The notes beneath the pieces were generated by a model, which ran no database searches, was not told the DNA's origin, and saw only the letters and a list, made by a program, of their open reading frames with translations. From positions 1-64,000 of the forward strand of contig JALHMW010000024.1 of NCBI GenBank assembly GCA_022843845.1: a DNA stretch of 64,000 nt. Direction: 5' to 3'. Shown here one piece after another: positions 47,601 through 55,120 of the stretch; position 1 is the first letter of the stretch; every line of letters starts with the position of its first letter. The position numbers were made by a program, and so were the translations under genes. Source of the stretch: Archangium sp. (GTDB lineage: Bacteria; Myxococcota; Myxococcia; Myxococcales; Myxococcaceae).

Positions 47601-47748
47601 GGGCCTTCACGAGGCCATACAGGCCGTCATCGTCGGTGATGGCGAGGGCCGACAGGCCGAGGGCTGCCGCGGACGACACGAGTTCCTCGGGGTGCGAGGC
47701 CCCGCGGAGGAACGAGTAGTTCGAACGGCAGACGAGCTCGGCGTACAT
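44665..47748 (-). CDS. dnaE2: Error-prone DNA polymerase III alpha DnaE2 (ImuC)
   Basis: Mutagenic C-family polymerase that works with ImuB in damage tolerance. The ATG at 47748 lies 8 bp after the imuB stop and gives 1027 residues, typical for DnaE2 (DnaE1 is about 1160). The N-terminal PHP domain, the palm motif P-D-I-D-V-D-F with catalytic aspartates near residue 370, the fingers segment S-H-S-A-S-F-A-L-I-A-Y and the C-terminal OB domain (V-R-L-G-G-L-V-I-V-R-Q-R-P) are present. The polymerase probably reaches the beta clamp through ImuB. Order and spacing support a single imuA-imuB-dnaE2 transcript. Confidence 0.95.
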   Translation of the reverse strand: MYAELVCRSNYSFLRGASHPEELVSSAAALGLSALAITDDDGLYGLVKAHLEAKQHKVKLVLASRLTLTDAPPIAVYVQNAKGYAHLCELISESRLAHPKGYAGLPWARVLERAEGLAMVFLDGEHDHRVAATLAEAFQGRSSVGVSRHLSADDEARWLAAKRLSRAIDVPLLAHNDVHTHSRERQPLQDVMTAIRLGTTLATAGTLVFPNGERVLKSPDEMLRLFADAPECVERSRELVDGCSFSFDELHYTFSEEELPPGMDRRTYLEHLCEEGVRVRYPSGVPEAVRRQLEKELKLITALEYEGYFLALWDIVRFARGRGILCQGRGSAANSAVCYVLQITAIDPVRMGLLFERFLSMERKEPPDIDVDFEHARREEVLQYVYEKHGRHRAAMVCEHICFRGKLSVKEVGKTLGLSVDQLDRLSKAMDLSDDVGPYQLHQAGLSASDVAVQQTMALARQLSGMPRHLSIHTGGFVITHGPLVSIAPVEAGAMQDRTVVQWEKDDLSALDILKVDLLGLGMLTVVARSFELIETLTGRRYDMATVPAEDPAVYDMLCDADTVGVFQIESRAQMNMLPRLKPRTFYDLVVEIAIIRPGPIVGEMVHPYLRRRNGEEPVTYPSPDVQSILERTLGVPLFQEQAMKLAMVAAGFTPGDADALRRALSHKRAHELLPKFRDRYIDGCVSRGYEREFAEKSFDSFKGFSHYGFPESHSASFALIAYVSSWLKRYYPAVFCAALLDAQPMGFYAPHTLVDDARRHGVEARAVDVNSSTWKCQLELDGRTKDGLSRAPTGGVMPEQPALRLGFELVKGLKEETAQRLVAERERGGVFQSLAELARRTRIPRAELTRLVLSGALASMTSSRRGALWELSALGTFDEGDLFFGMPMATDAPPFPKMNATERVATDFDTVGLSLESHPVGLLRAQLTKAGAVTAEELQKAPSGKTVRLGGLVIVRQRPPTAKGFCFMSVEDESGLANLVIEPRRFEQYRKEITGTALVMAVGRVERNGKVVNLKVDHLEPLMPEA

Positions 47749-47756
47749 GGGCGCGA

Positions 47757-49532
47757 TCAGTCGAAGACGCCGTGCGCGTAGAAGCGCCCGTCCGCCGCGT
47801 CCTTGAAGACCCACAACACGCCGACGCCTTCGACGCGCAGCCGGTAGTAGTCGCGCGCCACGGTGTCGGGGCTCCACCATTGGCCAACGAGGCGCTCGGG
47901 GCCTTCGATGGCTTCGACGCGCCGACGCCGGCCCTGCAGTGTCACGTAGGCGGGGAGCCCGGACGACGACGACACATCGGCGTGGAGCACCGTCGGTTCC
48001 CGGAACACCCGCGACGGGCGGGACTCGAGCGTCACCGCGAGCATCAACGGCTCGGCGACCGGCTTGGCCTTCGGCGCCCTCCACCGCTCACCCACGGCGA
48101 GACCTGCGATCACATCCATCACGTCGGCCTCGTGCGGCCCCGCCGCTGCCCTGCCCCGCGGGCCATCCCAGGCAGAGGGCATCGCCACTGGCTCGGGCTT
48201 CGGCTTCTCGGTCACGGGAGCCGACAACAACGCGAGCTGATCGTTCGTCTGCTGGCGATCGCTCGAAGGCAACACAGCCGGCGCTCCCTTCTTCTCACCC
48301 AGCGTCCACCCGGCATCGAGGGCGCCCCAGAGCTCCGACGGGCGGCCAGCATCGGGCGGGCGGAACGGCGCCAGCTTCCACGCCGTCTCGGGGCGATGCC
48401 GGGCGACGGGTTCGGCCGAGAACAACGACGCCTCGCCCAGCGCCGACTGGAGCTTCGAGAGCACCACCTCGAGCTGGGCATCTCCCGCAGGCGCGTCGCC
48501 GAGCATCAGCTGCCGGCCGGGGTCGGCGCAGGCCTCTTCGACGATGACGCGCACGCCGGCGATGGGGTGCCGCACGGACAGATCGGTCAGCCGATGACGA
48601 ATGAGCTCGAGCAGCAGCTTCGAGTGCGCCGCCGGCCTCGCGAGGATGAGCGGCAACGAGGTCAACCCCGCGCCTTCGAGCGTCAGCCCCACCGACAACC
48701 GCACCGCTGCGAGCTGCCGGCCCTGGAGCCGCGCGCAGAGTCGATCGACCACCATCTTGATCGCGAAGAGCACCGGCTCGAGCTGCTCCGCGGGCCAGTC
48801 GAGCGAGACGGACTCGTCGATGACTTCAGGCAACACCTCGGGCGTCAGGTGCGAGTCGTCCTGCCCACGGGCGAGCTGCGCGACGAGGTGACCGTGCGAG
48901 CCGAAGCGCGCCGCGAGCGAGCCGATGGGAAGGCCGGAGAGTTCGCCCAGCGTGGTGAGCCCGAGCGCCTTGAGCGGGCCCAGCACGTCGGCGCCGATGC
49001 CGGCACACGAGAGCGAGTCGAGCGGCGTCGAGGCGAAAGCCGCTCCGCCCTGCGCCGGGAGCACGCCCACCTCATTGAAGCGGCCGCTGGCCTGCGTGGT
49101 GAAGCGCTCGGAGCCAATCACGACCTTCGCGCGGAAGCCGGCCACGCCGCAGCGGGCGATGAGTTCCTCACGCCATGAGGCCTCACCACCCGACAGGTGC
49201 GCGGCCGAGGCGTCGAGCCACAGGCCGTGCGGAGCGTCGAGCTCGAAGCCGGGCGCCACCGGGAGCAACGACTCTCCGAGCGTACACAGGGCCTTTCGCT
49301 CCTCATCGGCGTCGTAGCGGCGCTTGACGAGGCCGGGCACGGTGGCCGACGCCGCCGCTCCCGTCTGGCCGATGCGCACGCCCGCCGCGCTCGCCGCTCT
49401 CGACACGAAGCGCACCCGCTCGGCGCCCTTCACGTCTTCGAGCAGCACGACGGGCTTGCCGGCAAACGACGGCTGCTCCAGCACCAGGCGCTGAAGGGGA
49501 AACCTCGGAAGATGCACGTACGCCACACGCAT
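47757..49532 (-). CDS. imuB: ImuB, inactive Y-family polymerase-like hub
   Basis: From ATG 49532, behind a perfect AGGAGG, the product is 591 residues; the longer frame to 49592 is not needed. It has the Y-family palm, finger and little-finger layout but lacks the catalytic acidic motifs (the first reads H-L-P-R-F in place of the D-x-D-x-F type), as expected for ImuB. A candidate beta-clamp-binding motif, Q-L-A-L-L, lies near residue 430. The C-terminal third is the region that contacts DnaE2 and ImuA in studied systems. The operon position between imuA and dnaE2 supports the call. Confidence 0.93.
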   Translation of the reverse strand: MRVAYVHLPRFPLQRLVLEQPSFAGKPVVLLEDVKGAERVRFVSRAASAAGVRIGQTGAAASATVPGLVKRRYDADEERKALCTLGESLLPVAPGFELDAPHGLWLDASAAHLSGGEASWREELIARCGVAGFRAKVVIGSERFTTQASGRFNEVGVLPAQGGAAFASTPLDSLSCAGIGADVLGPLKALGLTTLGELSGLPIGSLAARFGSHGHLVAQLARGQDDSHLTPEVLPEVIDESVSLDWPAEQLEPVLFAIKMVVDRLCARLQGRQLAAVRLSVGLTLEGAGLTSLPLILARPAAHSKLLLELIRHRLTDLSVRHPIAGVRVIVEEACADPGRQLMLGDAPAGDAQLEVVLSKLQSALGEASLFSAEPVARHRPETAWKLAPFRPPDAGRPSELWGALDAGWTLGEKKGAPAVLPSSDRQQTNDQLALLSAPVTEKPKPEPVAMPSAWDGPRGRAAAGPHEADVMDVIAGLAVGERWRAPKAKPVAEPLMLAVTLESRPSRVFREPTVLHADVSSSSGLPAYVTLQGRRRRVEAIEGPERLVGQWWSPDTVARDYYRLRVEGVGVLWVFKDAADGRFYAHGVFD

Positions 49533-49543
49533 GGGACGACCTC

Positions 49544-49577
49544 CTGAACACGCAAGCAGTATCAGACAGGGCTGACA
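49544..49577 (-). promoter_or_regulatory. Damage-response promoter-like element upstream of imuB
   Basis: 34 bp shared with 50762-50795 (28 identities). On the minus strand it reads TGTCAG, 10 nt, TACTG, then a TGCGTGTTCAG block whose end abuts the imuB ribosome-binding site. TGTCAG-N10-TACTG has the spacing of the RecA-independent damage promoter known from mycobacteria, with a less perfect -10. The GTTCAG part recalls the reported M. xanthus LexA site. It overlaps the 3' end of the 54-codon ORF. Confidence 0.6.
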
Positions 49578-49726
49578 GTCACTGGCCGGCACACGGGCGG
49601 CGCTGCCGAGAACACCACCAGCCGCGCCGACGACGGGGCGAGCACCCAGACCTGCTCCACGCCCTGCCGCAGCGACTGGAGCGCCACCTCGATCAACGCG
49701 CCCTTCAGCGGAACCGCCGCGCTCAT
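49562..49726 (-). CDS. 54-residue ORF between imuA and imuB
   Basis: An ATG at 49726 overlaps the imuA stop by 4 bp (ATGA) and opens a 54-residue frame to TGA 49562. Third positions are overwhelmingly G or C, as in neighbouring genes, which supports translation. The product begins M-S-A-A-V-P-L-K-G-A-L-I-E-V-A and continues with a helical segment (A-L-Q-S-L-R-Q-G-V-E-Q-V-W), then an Ala/Val-rich end with one Cys; no signal peptide or clear membrane span. I recognise no family. Its place inside the mutasome cassette suggests a small accessory protein, or a coupling leader for imuB. Confidence 0.6.
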   Translation of the reverse strand: MSAAVPLKGALIEVALQSLRQGVEQVWVLAPSSARLVVFSAAPPVCRPVTVSPV

Positions 49727-50736
49727 CGGAACGACCTCACCCGCACGCGAAGTGCGGCGTCTGTTTCGACGCGGACGGCATCGACGGCAGCCAGCTTCGC
49801 TGCGGGGCGGCGACGATTTCCGGGCGGCGCGAACGAGCGCAGCGACTCGCCCTCCATCGGGAGCCCGAGGGAGCCTTCTCGACCTGGCCGCGTCGGGACA
49901 TGGAAGCCGACCCCATCTCGCTGTTCGTTCTTCTTCGGCCGCTGCAGCGACGAGCTCGCCGAGATGCGCGGCACCTCGAGGCCTGGCATCAGCGACGACG
50001 GACTGCGCCGGCTGCGCGCGAGCACGGCGAGGCGACTGCGCGGCACGACGAGCGTTCGACCCGTCACGCCCTGCGCGCGCGCCACCTCGACGTGCAGCTC
50101 AGGCTCGCCCACGGGCTCCTGGACGCCCACCACGCGCAGATGGCCGACCAGCTTGCCCTCGGGCGTCCCCTCCCTCGCCGACATCACCAGCCGCACCAGG
50201 CCCTGCGCAGGGGCGGCGTTGGCGGTGAGCACCACCAGCAGCGAGCCACCGGCGCGGGCAGCATCGAGGAGCTTCCTGGTGTCGATCATCGTCAGCCGCA
50301 CGCCGGTGTGGGTGACGTCGAGCACCACGCAGGTGAAGGCGCCGCTGCGGAGCAACTGCACCGCCGACCAGACGAGCTGCCCTGGCGCCGGCGGGCGCAC
50401 GATGAGGAGCCGCTTCAAGTCGATGCCCATCGGGACGGCGGCGGGCGGGTAGAGCTCCTGCGGGCCATCGACCCAGGCCGCCAGCCGCTTCTCGCGACAC
50501 GCCGCCGCCACCAGCGACAAGGCCACCGTGGTGCGCCCCGAGGCCTCTTCGCCCGACAGCTCCACCGCCGAGCCCATGCGAAAGACGCCCAGCGCGTCGA
50601 GCTCAGGCGCCCCCGTCGCCAGCGTCACCAGGTACCGCCGCGGCGCCGCCTGCACGCGACGGATCTGCTCCTTGAGGTGCTCGACGACCGATCGATCTGG
50701 AGCCGATTTACCGGCCTCTGCTGCGATTCCGCCCAT
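49723..50736 (-). CDS. imuA: ImuA, RecA-like mutasome protein
   Basis: From ATG 50736, behind GGAGG, the product is 337 residues. The N-terminal half is RecA/SulA-like: L-A-T-G-A-P-E-L-D-A-L, then the Walker-A-like loop S-G-E-E-A-S-G-R-T-T, where the usual Gly-Lys is Gly-Arg, and a hydrophobic Walker B strand (C-V-V-L-D-V). The C-terminal third is Arg/Pro-rich and probably disordered. ImuA interacts with RecA and ImuB in characterised mutasomes. It heads the imuA - small ORF - imuB - dnaE2 cassette and has a conserved promoter-like element 26 bp upstream of the start. Confidence 0.88.
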   Translation of the reverse strand: MGGIAAEAGKSAPDRSVVEHLKEQIRRVQAAPRRYLVTLATGAPELDALGVFRMGSAVELSGEEASGRTTVALSLVAAACREKRLAAWVDGPQELYPPAAVPMGIDLKRLLIVRPPAPGQLVWSAVQLLRSGAFTCVVLDVTHTGVRLTMIDTRKLLDAARAGGSLLVVLTANAAPAQGLVRLVMSAREGTPEGKLVGHLRVVGVQEPVGEPELHVEVARAQGVTGRTLVVPRSRLAVLARSRRSPSSLMPGLEVPRISASSSLQRPKKNEQRDGVGFHVPTRPGREGSLGLPMEGESLRSFAPPGNRRRPAAKLAAVDAVRVETDAALRVRVRSFR

Positions 50737-50761
50737 GCCGCCTCCGATTCGGGATCTCTCT

Positions 50762-50795
50762 CTGAACACGCATTCAGTATCAAGAGGGGCTGACA
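50762..50795 (-). promoter_or_regulatory. Damage-response promoter-like element upstream of imuA
   Basis: Second copy of the 34-bp element. It holds a perfect inverted repeat CTGAA-N6-TTCAG (50762-50777), close to the M. xanthus LexA site as I recall it, next to TGTCAG-N10-TACTG on the minus strand. A start about 7 nt past TACTG would give a leader of about 30 nt for imuA. Confidence 0.65.
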
Positions 50796-50945
50796 TTGAG
50801 GTGGGCCGAGGCGCCAACCACCTGAAACAACTGCTCGCGGCGAAACGCTACGACCGTCGCAGGATCCAGCACCATTTCACTGCTGCAAGGTCTTCAGAGC
50901 GCTCAATGCCTCGAAACCTCTCAACTTCGCAGGGGGGATTGGTTC

Positions 50946-52577
50946 GTGCACAGCGCCACCGACATGAACGACGGCGAGACCTGCGGCGAGTATCGAATCA
51001 CCAGAAGGCTGGGGGCAGGCGGCATGGCGACCGTCTACCTGGCGATGCACCTTCGGCACGGGCGTGAGGTCGCGCTCAAGGTGCTCGACGTCCAGGCCTT
51101 TCCTCCTGAGCGCCGCGTCGAACTTCGCGAACGGTTCTTTCTCGAGGCTTCTCTGGCTGCGCGGCTTTCCCACCCCAACGTCGTCAGCATTCACGACTTC
51201 GGGAACATCGACGAGCTGCGGAGCTTCATCGCGATGGAGTTGATCGAAGGCTGCAGCCTCGAACAGCACCTCACCGAGCACGGCCCCCTCGCGCCGAGAG
51301 AGGCGGTTCGGATCTGCATCGAGGCCGCGAGAGCGCTGCGCGCCGCACACGCACGAGGTCTCCTCCACCGCGATCTCAAGCCGGGCAACCTGATGCTCCA
51401 CGGAGACGAGCCCGGGGTGAAGCTGGTCGACTTCGGACTCGTCCGCGAAGTCCATTCGCCGCGGGTGACCCAGCAGGGCGCGTTCATCGGCACGCTCGGC
51501 TACATGGCTCCCGAGACCTTCACCGAGCGCGGAGCCGAACAGCGCAGCGACTACTATTCGCTGGGCGTCGTGCTCTTCGAGTGTCTCACCGGCGTGCTGC
51601 CGTTCCCCGGTCAGGTTCCCGCGCAGGTGATGAGCGACGTGCTCCGGCGCGAGCCGCCCCGGCTCAGAGACGTGGCGCCCGCCCTCAGCGTCTCGCCGCA
51701 GCTCGAGGCGCTGCTGGCGCGGTTGATGGCCAAGCTGCCCAACGATCGCCCAGGGACTGCCGAGGAGCTGCTCTCCGAGCTGACCGAGCTGCCCGAGCAC
51801 CAGGGCGTGTCCGGAGCTCGTCCGCCGCCGCCCGCGCTCCGCTTCCGTGCCACCGCGCAGCTGTCGATGGCCGAAGAACTCTACGTCGGCGCAGGTCACC
51901 ACTCGGCCGTCGTGCTGCAGCTGGTGCCCACCCTCGATCGGCGTGAACTCGCCGCGCTGAGCCGTCGGGCGACCGAATGGAATGAAGTGAACCACGATGC
52001 TGCGGCCCCGGCGGTCGCTGTCGAGGAAGTGGAGACGAACGAAGGGCGGCGGTGCGCCATCGTTCACGGCAGCGCAGCCAAACGCACGCTCCAGCACGTG
52101 TCGGAGTCGGAGGTGACGAGCCGATCGGCGCTTCACTTCGCCATCGAGTTGTTCGACGTTCTGGTGGCGGCGCACGAGCGCGGCATCGTTCACGGGCGAC
52201 TGTCGCCGAGCGCTGTCCTGATCGAGCAGACCGGGGCGATCGCCGTTCGCGGCCCTGCCGGAATGCCACTCGACCCCTCGGCCCCATGGGTCGACCCCCA
52301 ACAGGAGCCGTGGCACGCCGTTCCCTCAGACGACGTCTACGCCGCGGCGATGGTCGTCCTCACCGCCCTCAACCCGATGAACCACCGGCTCCGCTCCGAC
52401 GAGCTCGCGCCGCTCACCAGAGCCCTGGGGCGGTGTCTGCAGGAACGCCACCGTCGCCCCACGGCAGACGAGGTCCTCGAGGGCCTGAAGGCGCTGCTGG
52501 GCGAAGCTGCTGGGCGTGAAGCGTCGATGGGAGTGGGCTCACCAACAATCATGAACCAATTGACCATCGCTTCATGA
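50946..52577 (+). CDS. Ser/Thr protein kinase fused to a pseudokinase C-lobe
   Basis: A 543-residue cytosolic protein (GTG 50946; ATG 50964 possible). Residues about 14-280 are a complete Hanks-type kinase: L-G-A-G-G-M-A-T-V glycine loop, V-A-L-K (Lys 45), H-R-D-L-K-P-G-N (Asp 143) and D-F-G (162-164), then A-P-E. From about 385 to the end there is a second, degenerate kinase-like lobe: H-G-R-L-S-P-S-A-V replaces the catalytic loop near 416, the DFG position reads R-G-P, and a final helical part ends R-P-T-A-D-E-V-L. No transmembrane segment. It is divergent from the imu cassette and followed by a toxin-antitoxin pair. Confidence 0.9.
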   Translation: MHSATDMNDGETCGEYRITRRLGAGGMATVYLAMHLRHGREVALKVLDVQAFPPERRVELRERFFLEASLAARLSHPNVVSIHDFGNIDELRSFIAMELIEGCSLEQHLTEHGPLAPREAVRICIEAARALRAAHARGLLHRDLKPGNLMLHGDEPGVKLVDFGLVREVHSPRVTQQGAFIGTLGYMAPETFTERGAEQRSDYYSLGVVLFECLTGVLPFPGQVPAQVMSDVLRREPPRLRDVAPALSVSPQLEALLARLMAKLPNDRPGTAEELLSELTELPEHQGVSGARPPPPALRFRATAQLSMAEELYVGAGHHSAVVLQLVPTLDRRELAALSRRATEWNEVNHDAAAPAVAVEEVETNEGRRCAIVHGSAAKRTLQHVSESEVTSRSALHFAIELFDVLVAAHERGIVHGRLSPSAVLIEQTGAIAVRGPAGMPLDPSAPWVDPQQEPWHAVPSDDVYAAAMVVLTALNPMNHRLRSDELAPLTRALGRCLQERHRRPTADEVLEGLKALLGEAAGREASMGVGSPTIMNQLTIAS

Positions 52578-52596
52578 AGCCGTACCATGACGCATC

Positions 52597-52899
52597 ATGT
52601 CCCGTGCCCTGCAGGTCTATCTCGACGACCCCGAATTCGAGACGCTCCGCGCGTGGGCCGACGCGCGCGGGTGGTCATTGTCTCAGGCCGTGCGGGTGGC
52701 GCTGAAGGCGCTGACCCGGCCACCGACGCCCGAAGACCCGCTGCTGGCAGCGAGCGGGATGATCGAGGGGCTGCCGGCCGATCTGAGTGAGCGCTTCGAC
52801 GAGTATCTCGGGCTCACCTTCGTCGCCGAGCCTCCCGCCCAGTACGGCGCGCGCCCCCCGAAGCGGAGGCCGCGTGCCCGCAAGCCTGTTCGTCGATAG
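52597..52899 (+). CDS. Antitoxin-like protein, partner of PIN toxin
   Basis: A 100-residue protein whose first 45 residues look like a ribbon-helix-helix DNA-binding region (L-Q-V-Y-L-D-D-P-E-F-E-T-L, then G-W-S-L-S-Q-A-V-R-V-A-L-K-A-L). The C-terminal part is acidic, then ends in an Arg/Pro/Lys-rich tail. It overlaps the PIN-domain gene by 26 bp, a usual VapBC layout, so it is probably the VapB-type antitoxin that neutralises and co-represses. It starts 19 bp after the kinase gene and may share its transcript. Confidence 0.8.
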   Translation: MSRALQVYLDDPEFETLRAWADARGWSLSQAVRVALKALTRPPTPEDPLLAASGMIEGLPADLSERFDEYLGLTFVAEPPAQYGARPPKRRPRARKPVRR

Positions 52900-53293
52900 C
52901 GGTGTCTGGCTGGCCTTCTTCAGCGCGCGCGATGGCCGGCACCGCGACGCCGATCGGCTCATTCGCGAAGCGCTGCGCCGGAAGCTGCCGCTCTTCACCA
53001 CCAACCTGGTCCTGGCCGAGGTGCATCGGCTGCTGCTTCACCGTGCGGGCATTCGGCCGGCCGCGGCGGCGCTGAACGTCATCGACCAGAGCCCCGGCGT
53101 GACGGTGCAGTTCGCCTCTGCGGCGATTCACGATGACGCACGGGCGTGGCTCGCGCGGCTCGACGATCAGGTGATCAGCTATACCGACGCCGCCAGCTTC
53201 GCGGTGATGAAGGCGAAGAAGTGCACGACGGCGCTGAGCTTCGATCACGACTTCGTGCTGGCCGGGTATTCGCTGTGGGACGGCGCGGAGTGA
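52874..53293 (+). CDS. PIN-domain toxin (VapC-like)
   Basis: From GTG 52874, preceded by GGAGG inside the antitoxin gene, the product is 139 residues. The PIN-domain acidic residues are in place: F-V-D-S-G-V-W (first Asp), N-L-V-L-A-E-V-H (Glu), Y-T-D-A-A-S (Asp) and S-F-D-H-D-F near the end. VapC proteins are RNases that cut initiator tRNA or rRNA; the target is unknown here. It is translationally coupled to the antitoxin. Confidence 0.9.
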   Translation: MPASLFVDSGVWLAFFSARDGRHRDADRLIREALRRKLPLFTTNLVLAEVHRLLLHRAGIRPAAAALNVIDQSPGVTVQFASAAIHDDARAWLARLDDQVISYTDAASFAVMKAKKCTTALSFDHDFVLAGYSLWDGAE

Positions 53294-53329
53294 ACGACCC
53301 GACGAGGTCTTGACCACTCGTCTGAAGAC

Positions 53330-54289
53330 ATGGCACTCGACGCCATGCTCGGAAGCGCACGCCTGGTCACCGCCGCCGCCACCTTCTGCCTCGCCTGCGC
53401 CCCCGCGCCCGCTCGACCTTCCTTCACGGGCAACAACAACTCCGCAGTGCTGACCGGGCCTTCGATTGGCACCGGAGCGGCCATGCTGTTTGAGCTCCGG
53501 AAGGCCTTGTCGGTGACCGTGGCGGGGCCGAGCGCAGTGTTGCCCGTAGGCAGGGCGTTCGCGCTGCGGTTCAACTCGAGGAGCGAGTCGGCGTGGATCG
53601 TCGTCGAGGTGCGAAACACCGGCACGATGGCGCGCTGCTTCATCACGGCGGGCGGGCTGGAGCTGCGTGATGGCGCAGGCGCGGTCGTGGGCTCGGAGTC
53701 GACGACCTTCGTGCAGGGCTCGGTCGGCCAGCTGGGGAGAATCGACCAGCCCATTTTCACCGACACGTGCCTGGCCCCCGGTGAGGCCGGGCTTCTCATG
53801 ACCAGCTTCTCGGCCGCGACGGGCGAGCTGCTCTTCTCTCGCGCCGAGGCACTGGTTTTCCGCTGGGAAAACGCGTCGGGCAATGTGCCCTTCATGCCGG
53901 CGCCCAAGCTGACGCCGACCGGGTACACGGTGACCTCGACCGGTGCCATCAACGTCGCCTTCACCAACGACGGGACTGGCGCAGCGCTGATGACCTCCAG
54001 CAAGTACGTTCTGCTCGACGGCGAGGGGCTTCCGCTCTTCTGGGGCTTCCTCACGAGCCAGACGACTCCAGCCGATGGGCTGATCGCAGCGGGTGGCCAG
54101 GGCAGCGTCGAGGGCACCCACGCGTACACTGGGACCGCCGGTTCCCTGCGCCCCTTCCTCGACTTCAACCCACCGCCGACGACCGCGCTCCTGGGAGCCC
54201 CACGGGAGCGCCCCCTCACCGACGCCGAGCGCCTCGCCGAATGGACCGCCGAACAGCTGCGGCGACGGGCGCAGGCCGACGAGCAGTAG
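53330..54289 (+). CDS. Predicted lipoprotein, unknown function
   Basis: A 319-residue protein with an N-terminal signal and a lipobox-like C-L-A-C (second Cys about 23). The mature region is beta-rich with several Gly/Thr-rich strands and contains paired Cys (A-R-C-F and D-T-C-L). The end is charged (A-E-R-L-A-E-W-T-A-E-Q-L-R-R-R) and helical. No domain recognised. Confidence 0.7.
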   Translation: MALDAMLGSARLVTAAATFCLACAPAPARPSFTGNNNSAVLTGPSIGTGAAMLFELRKALSVTVAGPSAVLPVGRAFALRFNSRSESAWIVVEVRNTGTMARCFITAGGLELRDGAGAVVGSESTTFVQGSVGQLGRIDQPIFTDTCLAPGEAGLLMTSFSAATGELLFSRAEALVFRWENASGNVPFMPAPKLTPTGYTVTSTGAINVAFTNDGTGAALMTSSKYVLLDGEGLPLFWGFLTSQTTPADGLIAAGGQGSVEGTHAYTGTAGSLRPFLDFNPPPTTALLGAPRERPLTDAERLAEWTAEQLRRRAQADEQ

Positions 54290-54343
54290 CCTGACCATTC
54301 GCGCGATGGCTGGAGCGAGTGAGGCCGGTACGCTCGTCTTCGC

Positions 54344-54913
54344 GTGCTTCGTTCCCTTCCGTCGATCAGCGCAGGCCAGTCGTACCAACACCGTGGGCTG
54401 CTCGAGCAGGCGTGGGCGCTGCCGGTGGCGAGGCGGTACGCGCCGCTGTTGTCGCAGAACGTCACGTCGATCTGCGGGCCGACCAGCGCCGCGAACGTGC
54501 TGCGATCGGTCGGCGTTTCGACGGGCCGGAATCCGTTCCGCCGCTTCGGGGTCAGGCCGATGAGCCTGGACGAGGTGGTGGAGGAGACGGCCGAGGTGTT
54601 GCCGGCCGGGTGGCGAGGGAGCGCGCTTCGGCTCCCCTCACTCGGCGCGCTCAGGGTGCAGCTGCGGCTGTCGAACGCGCTGGAGTACCGCTTCATCACG
54701 AACTTCTCACGGGCGCCGTTGTTCGGGCGTGGCGGCGGCCATCACTCGCCGCTGGGTGGCTACCTCGAGGAAGAGGATCTCGCGTTCGTGCTCGACGTGA
54801 ACGCAGGTTACGGCCCGTGGCTGGTCAGCGCGGAGCGGTTGTTCGACGCGATGAACACCGGCGGCTGGTCGGGCGGCCTCACCCGTGGGCTGGCGCGCTT
54901 CGAGCTCGGGTGA
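54344..54913 (+). CDS. Phytochelatin synthase-like cysteine peptidase
   Basis: A 189-residue protein from GTG 54344. It matches the N-terminal catalytic domain of phytochelatin synthase: L-S-Q-N-V-T-S-I-C-G-P-T-S with nucleophile Cys 44 (and Gln 38 for the oxyanion hole), catalytic His 133 in G-G-H-H-S-P-L-G-G-Y, and Asp 151 in V-L-D-V-N. The triad is intact. Like the cyanobacterial half-length homologues, it lacks the C-terminal Cys-rich domain, and those enzymes mainly hydrolyse glutathione to gamma-glutamylcysteine. I see no signal peptide, though several bacterial homologues are exported. It has no metal-resistance neighbours. Confidence 0.88.
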   Translation: MLRSLPSISAGQSYQHRGLLEQAWALPVARRYAPLLSQNVTSICGPTSAANVLRSVGVSTGRNPFRRFGVRPMSLDEVVEETAEVLPAGWRGSALRLPSLGALRVQLRLSNALEYRFITNFSRAPLFGRGGGHHSPLGGYLEEEDLAFVLDVNAGYGPWLVSAERLFDAMNTGGWSGGLTRGLARFELG

Positions 54914-54925
54914 GCGGCGGGTATT

Positions 54926-55120
54926 GTGCGAGGCGTGACGGTCAAGTTCCCCGAAGAGACGCTGGCGTGGCTCAAGGCCGAGGCGGCTGCGCGCGGGAGA
55001 AAGCTCGGCACCTTTCTTCGAGAGTTGGTCGAGGCAGATCTGGCAGGCAGCCCAAAAGGAAGCCGGAGCTCTGCCACCAATGACCGGCGCAAATTCGGAC
55101 GAAGATCACCTCTGTCCTGA
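54926..55120 (+). CDS. Orphan ribbon-helix-helix antitoxin-like protein, possibly truncated
   Basis: A 64-residue ORF (GTG 54926 or 54935). The first 40 residues look like a ribbon-helix-helix domain (V-T-V-K-F-P-E-E-T-L-A-W-L, then G-T-F-L-R-E-L-V-E-A). The end (G-S-R-S-S-A-T-N-D-R-R-K-F-G-R-R) does not look like folded protein, and no toxin follows. It may be a decayed toxin-antitoxin unit. Confidence 0.5.
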   Translation: MRGVTVKFPEETLAWLKAEAAARGRKLGTFLRELVEADLAGSPKGSRSSATNDRRKFGRRSPLS

